Shown: positions 50,490 to 59,518, counted from the stretch's first letter. The stretch is DNA of 64,000 bases from Allgaiera indica (GCF_900106675.1 NZ_FNOB01000014.1:51099-115098), one strand, 5' to 3'. Numbers and translations: made by a program. The notes: a model not told the origin generated them from the letters alone.

Positions 50490-51968
50490 ATGAGGCTTGA
50501 AGTGATGGAGCATCCGCGTGCTTTGAACAGGACGACAGACTCGCTGCGGCCCAAGAGGCCCGACGCGCAGTTGTCAGATCGGTTGCGGGATTACGCGACC
50601 GTCGGGATGGCGCTGTTCTGGCAGCGCATGTTGATCTACGGCGCGGGTATCGCAATCGGCGCCTATTATATCGACACCCGGTTGGCACTCATCGCGCTTG
50701 CGCTCTTCTCCATCTCGGAAGTCTTTGACCTTCGCACTTTTCGGAAGGTCTTGCACACGAAGACCTTCGATCTCATCACACAATCGCGCGCTCGGATGCA
50801 TGTACTGATTGGCGGCGCGCTGAACTCCGGCACGATCTGCATCATCGTGCTGTGGATCAGCGCGATCGAAGGTCCGGGCATACACTACATGGCCTTTTTC
50901 ATATTGTTTGCCGCGTCGCTCTTCGCGGCCATGAACTCGCATCAGCTGATCAGCTTGTTGAAGATCAAGATGGTTTTCTATGGCACGACCTTCCTTTTTA
51001 TTCCGGCCTGGGACATCGTTCATACGGGCGCCGCGCTGTCGTCACCGGCGTGGATGCATCTCTTTACCAATATCTTCTTTCTGTACTTCATGATCGAATG
51101 CGCCCGGATCTTCATGCACCTTTACCAGCGGCAGCTGGAGCAGATCGAAAACCTGCGCCAAGAACACGAGAAGGTCGAAACCGCCTACAGGAAGAAGTCA
51201 GAGTTTCTCTCGACCATGAGCCATGAGCTGCGCACGCCGATGACCTCCATCAACGGAGCCGTCATCCTGGCCCGGTCCGGCATGCTGGGTAAGCTTCCGC
51301 CGCGGGTCGATTCCACCTTGGCGATCGCCGAAGCGAACTGCCGACGGCTTTCGCTGCTGATCAATGACGTTCTCGACCTGCAGAAAATCGAGAGTGGCAA
51401 GATGAAGCTTGAAATCGAGCCGCTTGAACTTGGCGAATTCCTCAATGCCGCCATCGAGATGAACTCACCCTATGGCGCCGAATTCAAGGTGAATTTCCAC
51501 ACCGAGCTTCCTTCGAACCCGGTCTTCGTGCAGGCAGATCGGCACCGCCTGAATCAGGTCATGGCCAACCTGCTGTCAAACGCGGCGAAATTTTCGCATG
51601 CGGGCGACACGGTCACAATACGGCTGGAGACCGACGAGCGGTCGGCCCGCATTCTGGTGATCGATACCGGCATTGGCCTTTCGGAGGCGGATCGCGCCAC
51701 CGTCTTCGATCAGTTCAGTCAAGTGGATGCCTCCGACAAAAGGCAAGTCGGAGGCTCTGGCCTGGGCATGGCCATTTCCGAGCAGATCCTGGCAGCCCAT
51801 GGCGCCACGATCGACTATCGCAAGAACCCGGGGCCGGGAACCACCTTCACCGTCGAGATGAAGCGATCCAAGGCGCCTCAGAACGATCAGGACTCCGACA
51901 ACACCGCGGCGCTGGCCACGGGCGGCATGAATGGGGTTAGCCCGGCTTATTCACCGAAATCGAGCTAG
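50490..51968 (+). CDS. Membrane sensor histidine kinase, C-terminus truncated by IS1380
   Basis: A kinase of 492 residues. Residues 35-205 form about six membrane helices with no large periplasmic domain. Next come a short coiled coil (210-235), the HisKA domain with phospho-accepting His at about 245 in S-T-M-S-H-E-L-R-T-P, and an HATPase domain with N-box N-L-L-S-N-A-A-K-F and G-boxes D-T-G-I-G-L and G-S-G-L-G-M-A. The last codons (P-A-Y-S-P-K-S-S) and the stop lie in the inserted IS1380 element. The catalytic part is complete, but anything beyond it, such as a receiver domain, is lost. ATG 50505 is an alternative start. Confidence 0.85.
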   Translation: MRLEVMEHPRALNRTTDSLRPKRPDAQLSDRLRDYATVGMALFWQRMLIYGAGIAIGAYYIDTRLALIALALFSISEVFDLRTFRKVLHTKTFDLITQSRARMHVLIGGALNSGTICIIVLWISAIEGPGIHYMAFFILFAASLFAAMNSHQLISLLKIKMVFYGTTFLFIPAWDIVHTGAALSSPAWMHLFTNIFFLYFMIECARIFMHLYQRQLEQIENLRQEHEKVETAYRKKSEFLSTMSHELRTPMTSINGAVILARSGMLGKLPPRVDSTLAIAEANCRRLSLLINDVLDLQKIESGKMKLEIEPLELGEFLNAAIEMNSPYGAEFKVNFHTELPSNPVFVQADRHRLNQVMANLLSNAAKFSHAGDTVTIRLETDERSARILVIDTGIGLSEADRATVFDQFSQVDASDKRQVGGSGLGMAISEQILAAHGATIDYRKNPGPGTTFTVEMKRSKAPQNDQDSDNTAALATGGMNGVSPAYSPKSS

Positions 51969-53698
51969 ATTGGTTGCGTGCGCCTGAATGTGCTTTAGAA
52001 TCAAGCTGCTAAACAAAGACCTTCGGCAGCATCGGACGCACGCATGGGTGAAACGCTACAGCCGGTCACGCCCGGGTTCAACCGTTCGCTTCGGATCGAA
52101 AGCCGGGCCGATCGGCTGACGGGGGATCCCGGTGTGGTGGTGCTGCGAGAGATCCTCGAGCGCAGCGGGATCGTGGGCTGGATGACCTCCCGGATGAGGG
52201 ACCCTCGCCGCCAGGAGGATGTGACGCATGACCTGGCGTCGCTGATCCGCACCTGCGTGTTGCTTGCCGCGCAAGGTTGGCGCGACCATGACGACGCGGA
52301 TGCCCTGCGCCACGACCCGGCGTTCCGGCTGGCGGCCAGTTCCGCGGCGGGTCTGACGCCGCTCGCGGACGGCGGCGGTCTGGCGTCGCAGCCGACCTTG
52401 TCGCGGTTCACGGCACTGATGGCCGAGCCCGGCAATCTGCAGGTGCTGCGCGAGGCGGTTCTCGAGATGGCCGGGCGCGGCATCCGGGCAGAGCGCGGCG
52501 GCAAGCGCGCCAGGCGGATCACGCTCGATGTCGACAGCGCGCCGATCGAAGTTCATGGCCACCAGCCGAAGGCCGAATGGAATGGCCACTACGCGGCCCG
52601 CATCTATCACCCTTTGATCACCTCGATTGCCGAGACCGGTGACATGCTGGATGCCCGCCTCAGGGCCGGCAATGTCGGCACCGCGGATGGGGCGCTCGAT
52701 GTCATCCTCGATGTGGTGGACCGGGCACAGACGAGCCTGTGCGAGGTCGCCATGGTGCGCATCGACGCGGGCTTCCCGTCCGCAACGCTTCTGGCCGGGC
52801 TCGACGCGCGCGGGATCGACTACGTCTCCCGCCTGCGCGCCAATCCCGTGCTGGACCGGATGGCCGAGCCCTACATGAAGCGCCCGCCCGGGCGCAGGCC
52901 GCTGGAGCCGCGGATGTGGCTCTACGAGCTGCGCTATCAGGCCGAGAGCTGGGACAGGCGCCGGCGGGTGATCCTGGTGGTGAAGGAGCGCGCGGAGGAT
53001 CTGCTGCTCGACCGCTTCTTCCTGGTCACCTCGCGCCACTGGACCCGACAGACACGCCACGAGGTGCTGGCGCACTACCGCGAACGCGGCAAGGCCGAAG
53101 GCCACATGGGCGAGTTGAAGGACGTGCTGGCCCCGGCGCTCTCGTCGACCAACCGGGCGAAATCGCATTGGCGGGGCAAGACGCCAAAAGCGGCAACGCC
53201 GGCCATTGACGCCTTTGCCTGCAACGAGGCCCGGCTGCTGATCGCCTGTCTCGCATATGAGGTCATGCACATCGCCCGCCGGGCCATGGCAAAGGCGACC
53301 GGGACGGGCTGGAGCCTGCGCCGCCTACGCGAGCGGGTGCTGCGCGCCGGCGCGCGTCTGGTGATCTCGGGGCGCAGGATGGTGCTGGCGCTCTCCTCGG
53401 CAGCGGCCCCCTTCTGGTCCGTGCTCTGGCCCAGGCTCCTCGCGCTGCATTGGGCCGACCCGTAGCTGCCCGACATCGGACCGCCCGGGAACCAGAAACC
53501 GCCTGGGGGCGGCCCGCTGTCATGCGCAAGAGAGGCACGCGCGCCTCAGGAAACCGCCGAAAACAGACCCAAGGGCGGCGACCACCACACCAATCATCGC
53601 AAGACCCCGCCCAGAGCCCCAGACAGAGCCCTATCCGCGCAGCGAAACCGACCAGAAACGCCCTCGGAGGAGGGTTCGGTGAATAAGCCGGGTTAACC
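51935..53698 (+). mobile_element. Complete IS1380-family insertion sequence
   Basis: The element is bounded by 24-bp terminal inverted repeats at 51935-51958 and 53675-53698 that differ at one position. The inner 18 bases, read inward, begin CCCGGCTTATTCACCGAA. One transposase gene fills it. If the true ends are at the CCCGGC, the outer flanks read TTAG and TTAA. I do not see an exact target duplication. The two flanking genes are both broken at the element. Confidence 0.9.
52044..53465 (+). CDS. IS1380-family transposase
   Basis: A 473-residue DDE transposase with family motifs ITLDVDSAPIEVHGHQPKAEWNGHYAARIYHPLI, then VAMVRIDAGFPSATLLAGLDARGIDYVSRLRAN, then L-A-H-Y-R-E-R-G-K-A-E-G-H-M-G-E-L-K-D with the catalytic Glu region, and A-Y-E-V-M-H-I-A-R-R. 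The frame is intact and full length, so the element may still be active. Confidence 0.95.
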   Translation: MGETLQPVTPGFNRSLRIESRADRLTGDPGVVVLREILERSGIVGWMTSRMRDPRRQEDVTHDLASLIRTCVLLAAQGWRDHDDADALRHDPAFRLAASSAAGLTPLADGGGLASQPTLSRFTALMAEPGNLQVLREAVLEMAGRGIRAERGGKRARRITLDVDSAPIEVHGHQPKAEWNGHYAARIYHPLITSIAETGDMLDARLRAGNVGTADGALDVILDVVDRAQTSLCEVAMVRIDAGFPSATLLAGLDARGIDYVSRLRANPVLDRMAEPYMKRPPGRRPLEPRMWLYELRYQAESWDRRRRVILVVKERAEDLLLDRFFLVTSRHWTRQTRHEVLAHYRERGKAEGHMGELKDVLAPALSSTNRAKSHWRGKTPKAATPAIDAFACNEARLLIACLAYEVMHIARRAMAKATGTGWSLRRLRERVLRAGARLVISGRRMVLALSSAAAPFWSVLWPRLLALHWADP

Positions 53699-53736
53699 TT
53701 TCGCAGGCTTGGGAAGCCTGGATCGACGCCGAGGAT

Positions 53737-54684
53737 ATGCGGCGTCACAGCTTTCTCGGGAGTATGGGGTTCGAGGCGCGAGACGGTAAGGATTATCTCT
53801 ACCGCCGCGTCGGAGGTGCCGGGAAGAGCCTTGGCCCCAGGTCAGAGCAAACGGAAGAGCAACTCGCCCGCTTCAAGGACGGGCGCGAAGAAAATCGGGC
53901 GCGACTTCAGCGTTTGCAAGACTCTCTGGACAAGCAAGCAGCAATCCTGCGGGGCCTCAGAGATGGGCGCCTGCCCGTTGTGGCGGCGCGGATCCTGCGT
54001 GAGTTGCGCCTCCACAGCCGGCAAAGCAGGATCCGGGTTGTGGGCACGAATGCGCTTTATGCTTACGAAGCGTTGGCAGGTGTCAGATTCGAGGTGGGGG
54101 CGACGGCCACCAGTGATACCGATCTGCTTCACGATGACCGAAACAGGCTGCGCCTGCTCACCGATGAGCGCCGCTTGATCGGTCTTGCCGAGATGATCAA
54201 AAGCCGGATCGACGCGAGCTTCACCTCGCGCAATCCGCGGGACTATCGGCTGACAAATGCGGAGGGTTACATGGTCGAACTGATCCGCCCCAAGCCGCGT
54301 CCTGCCTGGAAGAAAATGCCCGGCGCGGAGTCGGGACAGGCGGGCGATCTTGTCGGAACCCCTAACATCGGCCTGCAATGGCTCGTGAACGCACCTGCGG
54401 TCGACACCATCGTGGTCGATGAGCGCGGTTATCCCGCGCCAATCCGTTGTCCAGATCCGCGCTACTGGGCGGCGCACAAGTTCTGGCTTTCGACCCGCGA
54501 GGATCGCGACCCGGCGAAGAAGGGGCGCGATGCCGCGCAGGCTCTCGCGGTGGTGAAGCTTATCGCCGAGAAGTTACCTCATCTGCCTCTGGATGAGGTG
54601 TTCTTCACCCAGCTGCCGAATGCGCTGCGTGATCAGATCAAGGCGATAGTGCCAGCGAAAGGGGACGACCGGCCGGGATGGTGA
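53737..54684 (+). CDS. GSU2403-type nucleotidyltransferase-fold protein, 5' end cut by IS1380
   Basis: A protein of at least 315 residues resembling the GSU2403 nucleotidyltransferase-domain family. It has GKDYLYRRVGGAGKSLGPRSEQTE, then VVGTNALYAYEALAGVRFEVGATATSDTDLLHDDRNRL, then VPAVDTIVVDERG-like and PDPRYWAAHKFWLSTRE segments. The G-T-N-A-L-Y-A-Y and S-D-T-D-L pair is a nucleotidyltransferase metal site. The reading frame stays open upstream to the IS end at 53698 (L-S-Q-A-W-E-A-W-I-D-A-E-D before the ATG), so about 20 to 40 N-terminal residues are probably lost. Translation from the ATG at 53737 remains possible. Confidence 0.75.
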   Translation: MRRHSFLGSMGFEARDGKDYLYRRVGGAGKSLGPRSEQTEEQLARFKDGREENRARLQRLQDSLDKQAAILRGLRDGRLPVVAARILRELRLHSRQSRIRVVGTNALYAYEALAGVRFEVGATATSDTDLLHDDRNRLRLLTDERRLIGLAEMIKSRIDASFTSRNPRDYRLTNAEGYMVELIRPKPRPAWKKMPGAESGQAGDLVGTPNIGLQWLVNAPAVDTIVVDERGYPAPIRCPDPRYWAAHKFWLSTREDRDPAKKGRDAAQALAVVKLIAEKLPHLPLDEVFFTQLPNALRDQIKAIVPAKGDDRPGW

Positions 54685-54961
54685 GCGGCGGCGTGAAAGT
54701 CAAGCCCGGCTTCAGCCGCTCGCAACCAGGTGGCAAAGGCCGGCTCCCAGATGTCGACATCCTCGATGTCGCGGTACTGGCCGTCTACGTGATCGAAGCA
54801 GACACCGCTGCGAGCAAAACCTATCGCCGCAACCTGCACCGGTCTTCCCATAGGCCTCCTCGGGCGGCCCCTTGGAACCCGGCCATTCGTGCTTGTCGCG
54901 CGACTAGGTCTGCGACATTGTCCGCGGCACCCACAGCACTGAAGAAGCCCTGAGTATCTCC

Positions 54962-56398
54962 ATGTCCAAGAAGACCCTGAACCAAGCCAATCTCGAGACG
55001 CTGGGGGCGGAGAAGCTCGCCGCACTGGTCATGGACCTGGTTCAGGGAAGCGCCCCCCTGCAGCGCCGTGCGAGGATGGAACTCAGTGCCGCCCAGGGCC
55101 CGGGGGAAGTTGCCGCCGATCTCCGCAAACGCTTCGCCTCGCTGCGCCGCTCGACGAGCTTCGTCGATTGGCGCAAGCAAAGGGCGCTGGTAAAGGATCT
55201 CGGTGGGCTGCTGGGACTGATCGAAACCACGGTCGCCCCACAGGATGCGAACGAGGCGTTTGAGCTGCTCTGGTCTTTCCTGCAGCTTGCCTCCTCGATT
55301 TATGAACGCACAGATGACAGCAACGGCGCGGTCGGCGGCGTCATGAGCGACGCGGTCGAGTTGATCGCGACGATATCGCCCGCCATTTCCACGGACGGCA
55401 CCGCCCTGGCCGAACGTATTCTCGACGCGGTCGCCGATGCGGGCTACGGCGAGTTCGACGGGATCATTTCGGCGACGGCCGAGGCGCTCGGCCAGGAAGG
55501 GCTCGAGCATCTCAAAGAGATCACCGAAGCCTGGGCTGACGCGCCGCCGACCGAACATGAGCTTGCGCAATACCGGGGCTACGGCATCAGGTCTTCCGCC
55601 GAAGAAAGCGCGCGGCGCAACCGGCAGGCGACCCGGTCGATCATTCTGGCGGACGTCGCGGATGCCCAGGGTGATGTCGACGCCTACATGGCCCGATATT
55701 CCGAGGAACAGCTGACCTATGGCACCATCGCCCCCGACGTCGCGCGCCGATTGCTGGATGCGGGGCGCGTCGACGAGGCCTTCGACATCGTCACCCGCGC
55801 CCGCGCCGCCGAAGACGACACGTCCTTCCGGGTGTTCCGCTATGATCTCGACGCGGTCTATGAAGAATGCCTTGAAAAGCAGGGCAAGACGGAGGACCTG
55901 AAGGCGCATCTGTGGGCCACGTTCGAGCAGACCCTTAGCGCACCCTGCCTTCGGAAGTATCTGAAGCTGCTGCCGGATTTCGACGACATCGAGGCCGAAG
56001 AGGCCGCGCTGGACTTCGCAGAAGCCTATCCGCATCTGGGTGCGGCGATCAGCTTCCTCGTCGACTGGCCGTCGCACGAACGCGCGGCCCGGCTCGTCGT
56101 GGCTCGCGCTGCGGATCTGAACGGGGATTCGTATCACACCCTGACGACCGCGGCGGAGGCGCTCGATGTCGAGCACCCGCTCGCCGCCACGCTGATGCGT
56201 CGCGCGATGGTTCTGGACACCCTGGCGGGCGGAAAGTCCAAACGCTATCGCTACGCGGCGCGCCATCTGGCCGAATCTCAGTCCTGCGATGCCGCCATCG
56301 AGGATTATGGCGACCTGCCCACACACGCGCAGTTCCTTGAAATGCTCAAGCAGGATCACGGACGAAAATATGGGTTCTGGCGATTGGTTGAAGCATGA
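54962..56398 (+). CDS. DUF6880-like helical-repeat protein
   Basis: A 478-residue soluble, acidic, almost all-helical protein. The N-terminus (SKKTLNQANLETLGAEKLAALVMDLVQG) and the C-terminal EDYGDLPTHAQFLEMLKQDHGRKYGFW are typical of DUF6880 as I recall it. The centre (residues 100-400) looks like TPR or HEAT-type repeats, including DVADAQGDVDAYMARYSEEQ and ARRLLDAGRVDEAFDIVTRARAAEDDTSF. The function is unknown. It lies 277 bp after the nucleotidyltransferase gene on the same strand; the gap shows no clear gene. Confidence 0.7.
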   Translation: MSKKTLNQANLETLGAEKLAALVMDLVQGSAPLQRRARMELSAAQGPGEVAADLRKRFASLRRSTSFVDWRKQRALVKDLGGLLGLIETTVAPQDANEAFELLWSFLQLASSIYERTDDSNGAVGGVMSDAVELIATISPAISTDGTALAERILDAVADAGYGEFDGIISATAEALGQEGLEHLKEITEAWADAPPTEHELAQYRGYGIRSSAEESARRNRQATRSIILADVADAQGDVDAYMARYSEEQLTYGTIAPDVARRLLDAGRVDEAFDIVTRARAAEDDTSFRVFRYDLDAVYEECLEKQGKTEDLKAHLWATFEQTLSAPCLRKYLKLLPDFDDIEAEEAALDFAEAYPHLGAAISFLVDWPSHERAARLVVARAADLNGDSYHTLTTAAEALDVEHPLAATLMRRAMVLDTLAGGKSKRYRYAARHLAESQSCDAAIEDYGDLPTHAQFLEMLKQDHGRKYGFWRLVEA

Positions 56399-56453
56399 GA
56401 AGTGGTCCTATCCGGCCATTCGCGCCGGGCGCGGCGAACTGGCGGATCTAGCC

Positions 56454-56619
56454 TATTCTGTTGAAAAACTCACCTGCTCGCCCGAACGGGCCGCTCCGCC
56501 GGAATATCATCCCGTGAAGACACGCCTCAACAAACAGCGTTTTCCAGTTGACCTATGGGAAGAACAGCGTTCCGAATTTCTGAGATGATTTTCGCGTGGC
56601 AGAGTTTTTCAACAGAATA
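56454..56619. mobile_element. 166-bp MITE-like element with perfect 18-bp terminal repeats
   Basis: TATTCTGTTGAAAAACTC at 56454-56471 is matched exactly, inverted, at 56602-56619. AGCC flanks both sides (56450-56453 and 56620-56623), fitting a 4-bp target duplication. The inside has no transposase frame. TGTTGAAAAACTC-type ends occur in IS5/IS1182-like elements, so this may be a non-autonomous derivative. The surrounding gap 56399-56745 holds no gene. Confidence 0.8.
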
Positions 56620-56745
56620 AGCCCATACGCGACCTTCGGTCCTGACGCAGCATGGAGCGGCGCGGCGGACACGAAGGGCGGGCTCCTGACTTTCGCTGCG
56701 CAGGGAAAGAGCGGCTGGAGTGCGCAGCAAGCGGGCCGAGTAGGA

Positions 56746-57144
56746 TCAAGGGACGAGGGGTTGCTCTGCAGGCAGCGGGGCGTGCTGAGCGTCGCGCACG
56801 GGGGCGGTGTTTGAACTCTCCGGCTGCCCCAGGTCGATCTTCGCGCCCACCGTTGCGCCTGAGACCTGCTCGGGCACCGCGTCCTGGGCTGCCCCGGCTT
56901 CGGTCGGCCCCACCAGAACGAGCGTCTTCGCGCCAAACAGACGCCTGAGGGCGCCGGGCCGTTGGGTGATCTCTTCGACCAGCCCGCTATGCTTCAGGTT
57001 CAACAGCGAGCGCGCCACCTCTATACCGATCCCACGGGCTTTGACCGACAACTGGCTGCGCTCGATCGGCCCGTCTTCGGCGTACAGGCCGAGGATGAAG
57101 GAAAGGAGCCTGCGATCGTTGGCGTTGAGCAACTGGTGTGACAT
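56746..57144 (-). CDS. Hypothetical protein with winged-helix-like N-terminus
   Basis: A 132-residue protein. Residues 5-60 look like a small winged helix (LLSFILGLYAEDGPIERSQLSVKARGIGIEVARSLLNLKHSGLVEEI). The rest is low-complexity and rich in Ala, Pro and Gln, without a family I recognise. An ATG at 57156 would add four residues; neither start has a strong ribosome-binding site. It could be a DNA-binding accessory protein. Confidence 0.45.
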   Translation of the reverse strand: MSHQLLNANDRRLLSFILGLYAEDGPIERSQLSVKARGIGIEVARSLLNLKHSGLVEEITQRPGALRRLFGAKTLVLVGPTEAGAAQDAVPEQVSGATVGAKIDLGQPESSNTAPVRDAQHAPLPAEQPLVP

Positions 57145-57329
57145 GGGACCTGTCATCCGAGGGGGGGGCGCGCCGGATCGCAGATATGGCCGCAGTGGTC
57201 AATCTGTGAGGACCTAAAATGTTCTGGCAGAGCACGCACCATAGGTGCCTTCTTGCACGATCGCGACGCGTGCGCGAGCGTGAAACCTAACCTGAGATGG
57301 GAACGCGCGGATGCTTTGCGCCAGACTGG

Positions 57330-57590
57330 AAGGAAGAACACGTCCTTGGCCACTGCCTTCGCCAACCGCGCGTCCACGGGGACGGGATGCTCGCGCGATC
57401 TTTCCTTCAGAACAAGGAATTGGTGGTCAAGAAACGCTTCAACGTCGTCTGCCGCGACGTCCCCTGCCGCCGCGCGCGAAACCAGAAGCCCTAGCGCCAT
57501 CCCGTCCAGCATCCGAATGTGCTCTTGGGCGAAGGAAAACCGCGCCCGCGCGGGGTGCGAAAGGGCTTGCCGCCGCCTCGCCGACGCGCA
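57330..57590 (-). pseudogene. Possible remnant of a TetR-like regulator C-terminus
   Basis: The minus-strand frame encodes ALSHPARARFSFAQEHIRM and MALGLLVSRAAAGDVAADDVEAFLDH, then Q-F-L-V-L-K-E, which resembles the ligand-domain helices of TetR regulators. It has no start and no helix-turn-helix, and the sequence becomes non-coding-like below about 57330 although the frame stays open to 57153. The 57145-57600 gap otherwise holds only the promoter of the MFS gene. Confidence 0.3.
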
Positions 57591-57600
57591 TGATGCGCCG

Positions 57601-58791
57601 ATGGGCAGGGGGCGGATCTCGACAGGCGTGGTGTTCCTGGTGCTGGGCTATGTGCTCAGCCAGTTCTACCGGGCGTTTCTGGCGGTGATGGCGCCCTTCC
57701 TGATCCGCGATTTGGGGGTGACGGCCGAAAGCTTGGCGCGGGCCTCGGGGCTGTGGTTTGTGGCGTTCGCGCTGGCGCAGCTGCCGGTGGGATGGGCGTT
57801 GGACCGGATCGGGCCGCGGCTGACGGCGGCGGTGCCGCTGGCGGTGCTGGGCGGGGGCGGGGCGTTCTGGTTCGCGCTGGCCCAGGGGCCGGTGGGGATC
57901 ACCCTGGCGATGGTGCTGACGGGGCTGGGCTGTGCGCCTGTGCTGGTGGCCGCCTATTACATCTATGCGCGCGAATATCCGCCGGCGCTGTTCGCCACCC
58001 TGGCCGGGATGACGGTGGGGATCGGATCGCTCGGCAATATTGCTGGGACCTTGCCGCTGGCCTGGGCGGCGCAGGCTTATGGCTGGCGCACCACGGTGGC
58101 GGGCGTGGGCGTGGTGACGCTGCTGGCGGCGGCGGCACTGTGGCGTTTCGTGCGCAACCCCGCGCCGGTCGTACATGACGGCGGCGGGTTGACCCTGCGG
58201 GGGCTGTTGCGCGAGCGCTCGCTTTGGCTGCTGGCGCCGATGATGATCGCCGGCTATGCCCCCGCGGCCGATATCCGCGGTCTTTGGGTCGGGCCGTGGC
58301 TGAGCGACGTCTACGGGCTGGATGCCGGTGGGATCGGCCGGGTCAGCCTGGTGATGGGGCTGGCGATGATCGCGGGAAATTTCATCTACGGCCCGCTCGA
58401 TCGGGTGATCGGCTCGCGCAAATGGGGGGTGTTCGGCGGCAACGTGCTGGCCTGTCTGTGCCTGCTGGCGATGGGGTTGTGGCCCGGCGCGGGGCTGTGG
58501 CAGGCGACGCTGGGGCTGGCGGCGCTGGGGGTGTTCGGGGCCTCCTATTCCGCGGTGATGGCGCATGGGCGCGGCTTCCTGCCGCCGCATCTGGTGGGGC
58601 GGGGGGTGACGCTGCTGACCCTGGTGGGCATCGGCGGGACCGGGCTGATGCAGGTGGTCACCGGCCGCATCCACGCCGCCTGGGAGGGCGCGGGGCCGAC
58701 CGCCCCCTACAGCGCGATCTTCCTGTTCTTCGCAGGCTTCCTGGCGCTGATGCTGGTGCTCTATCTCTTCACCGAAGACCGGGTGGACTGA
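57601..58791 (+). CDS. MFS transporter
   Basis: A 396-residue protein with twelve predicted helices. The first half begins TGVVFLVLGYVLSQFYRAFLAVMAPFLIRDLGV. The MFS loop motif after helix 2 reads G-W-A-L-D-R-I-G-P-R, and the second half has the related G-P-L-D-R-V-I-G-S-R. The ATG at 57601 places the first helix at the N-terminus; a longer frame upstream is rejected because it has no hydrophobic or conserved sequence. The substrate is unknown. Confidence 0.88.
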   Translation: MGRGRISTGVVFLVLGYVLSQFYRAFLAVMAPFLIRDLGVTAESLARASGLWFVAFALAQLPVGWALDRIGPRLTAAVPLAVLGGGGAFWFALAQGPVGITLAMVLTGLGCAPVLVAAYYIYAREYPPALFATLAGMTVGIGSLGNIAGTLPLAWAAQAYGWRTTVAGVGVVTLLAAAALWRFVRNPAPVVHDGGGLTLRGLLRERSLWLLAPMMIAGYAPAADIRGLWVGPWLSDVYGLDAGGIGRVSLVMGLAMIAGNFIYGPLDRVIGSRKWGVFGGNVLACLCLLAMGLWPGAGLWQATLGLAALGVFGASYSAVMAHGRGFLPPHLVGRGVTLLTLVGIGGTGLMQVVTGRIHAAWEGAGPTAPYSAIFLFFAGFLALMLVLYLFTEDRVD

Positions 58792-58821
58792 GGCGCGCGC
58801 GCCCTCGACCCCCGGAATGCG

Positions 58822-58850
58822 AAAGGCCGCCCCCCGAAGGGAGCGGCCCG
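58822..58850 (-). terminator. Terminator of the second fasciclin gene
   Basis: On the minus strand GGCCGCTCCC-TTCG-GGGGGCGGCC forms a strong GC stem with a TTCG loop, followed by TTT, 27 bp after the fasciclin stop. It also lies 30 bp after the convergent MFS gene and may serve both. Confidence 0.75.
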
Positions 58851-58876
58851 ATGTCATGCGTCGACGGATCGGGGGA

Positions 58877-59437
58877 TCAGGGAACCAGCACGGTGTCGAT
58901 CACGTCGATCATGCCGTTCGACTGCTTGACGTTCGGCACGGTGATCATCGCGGTGTCGCCGTGGCTGTCCATGATCATCAGCTTGCCGTCCTTCACCATC
59001 GCCGGCCATTCGCAGCCACCCACGGTCTTGATCGCGGCGCCCGGGCCGGCCTTCATGACAGCGTCCTTCAGCTGATCGACGGTGAAGCTGCCGGCGATGA
59101 CATGGCAGGTCAGGACCTTCTGCAGCTTGGCCTTGTTCTCGGGCTTCAGCAGGGAAGCGACGGTGCCCTTGGGCAGCTTGGCGAAGGCCTCGTTCGTGGG
59201 CGCCAGCACGGTGAACGGGCCGGGGCCTTCCAGCGTCTTGACCAGGCCTGCGGCCTTCACGGCGGCGACCAGCGTGGTGTGGTCCTTCGAGTTGACGGCG
59301 TTCTGGATGATGTTCTTGCTGGCGAACATCGGGGCGCCGCCGACCATCGGGTTGGCGAGCGCGGCGCCCGAGGTGGCGAGGGCGGCGGCGGTGGCGAAAG
59401 CGGTGGCGGCAAGCGTGGCGCGGAATTTGAAAGTCAT
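58877..59437 (-). CDS. Secreted fasciclin (FAS1) domain protein, second copy
   Basis: A 186-residue protein with a signal peptide (about residues 1-28) and one FAS1 domain. It is a close paralogue of 5069-5617: NPMVGGAPMFASKNIIQNAVNSKDHTTLVAAVKAAGLVKTLEG is almost unchanged. The C-terminal third is more diverged (C-E-W-P-A-M-V-K-D-G-K-L-M-I-M-D-S-H-G). It stands alone between an MFS gene and its own promoter. The shared promoter signature ties it to the distant sigma-factor cluster. Confidence 0.93.
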   Translation of the reverse strand: MTFKFRATLAATAFATAAALATSGAALANPMVGGAPMFASKNIIQNAVNSKDHTTLVAAVKAAGLVKTLEGPGPFTVLAPTNEAFAKLPKGTVASLLKPENKAKLQKVLTCHVIAGSFTVDQLKDAVMKAGPGAAIKTVGGCEWPAMVKDGKLMIMDSHGDTAMITVPNVKQSNGMIDVIDTVLVP

Positions 59438-59488
59438 GTTCCATCCTCTTGGTGACCGGAGCGGGGCTGTCCCCCGTGTCCTGCCAAA

Positions 59489-59518
59489 AGCTACGGAGCA
59501 ATTCGCGCGCCGGTTTCA
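59489..59518 (-). promoter_or_regulatory. Predicted ECF sigma-factor promoter of the second fasciclin gene
   Basis: On the minus strand TGAAAC (59518-59513) is followed after 17 bases by CGTAGCT (59495-59489), about 52 bp before the start codon. Boxes, spacing and distance match the first fasciclin gene, while the spacer and flanks differ. Confidence 0.6.

Noticed and set aside
54633..55025. 130-codon minus-strand open frame between the nucleotidyltransferase and DUF6880-like genes
   Set aside because: It overlaps the start of the well-supported DUF6880-like gene, is very arginine-rich in its first half and shows no family resemblance. I treat it as a GC-rich shadow frame.
57253..57600. N-terminal extension of the MFS gene to 57253
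   Set aside because: The 116 extra residues are basic and non-hydrophobic, with no family resemblance, and they overlap the TetR-like remnant on the other strand. The ATG at 57601 gives a normal MFS protein.
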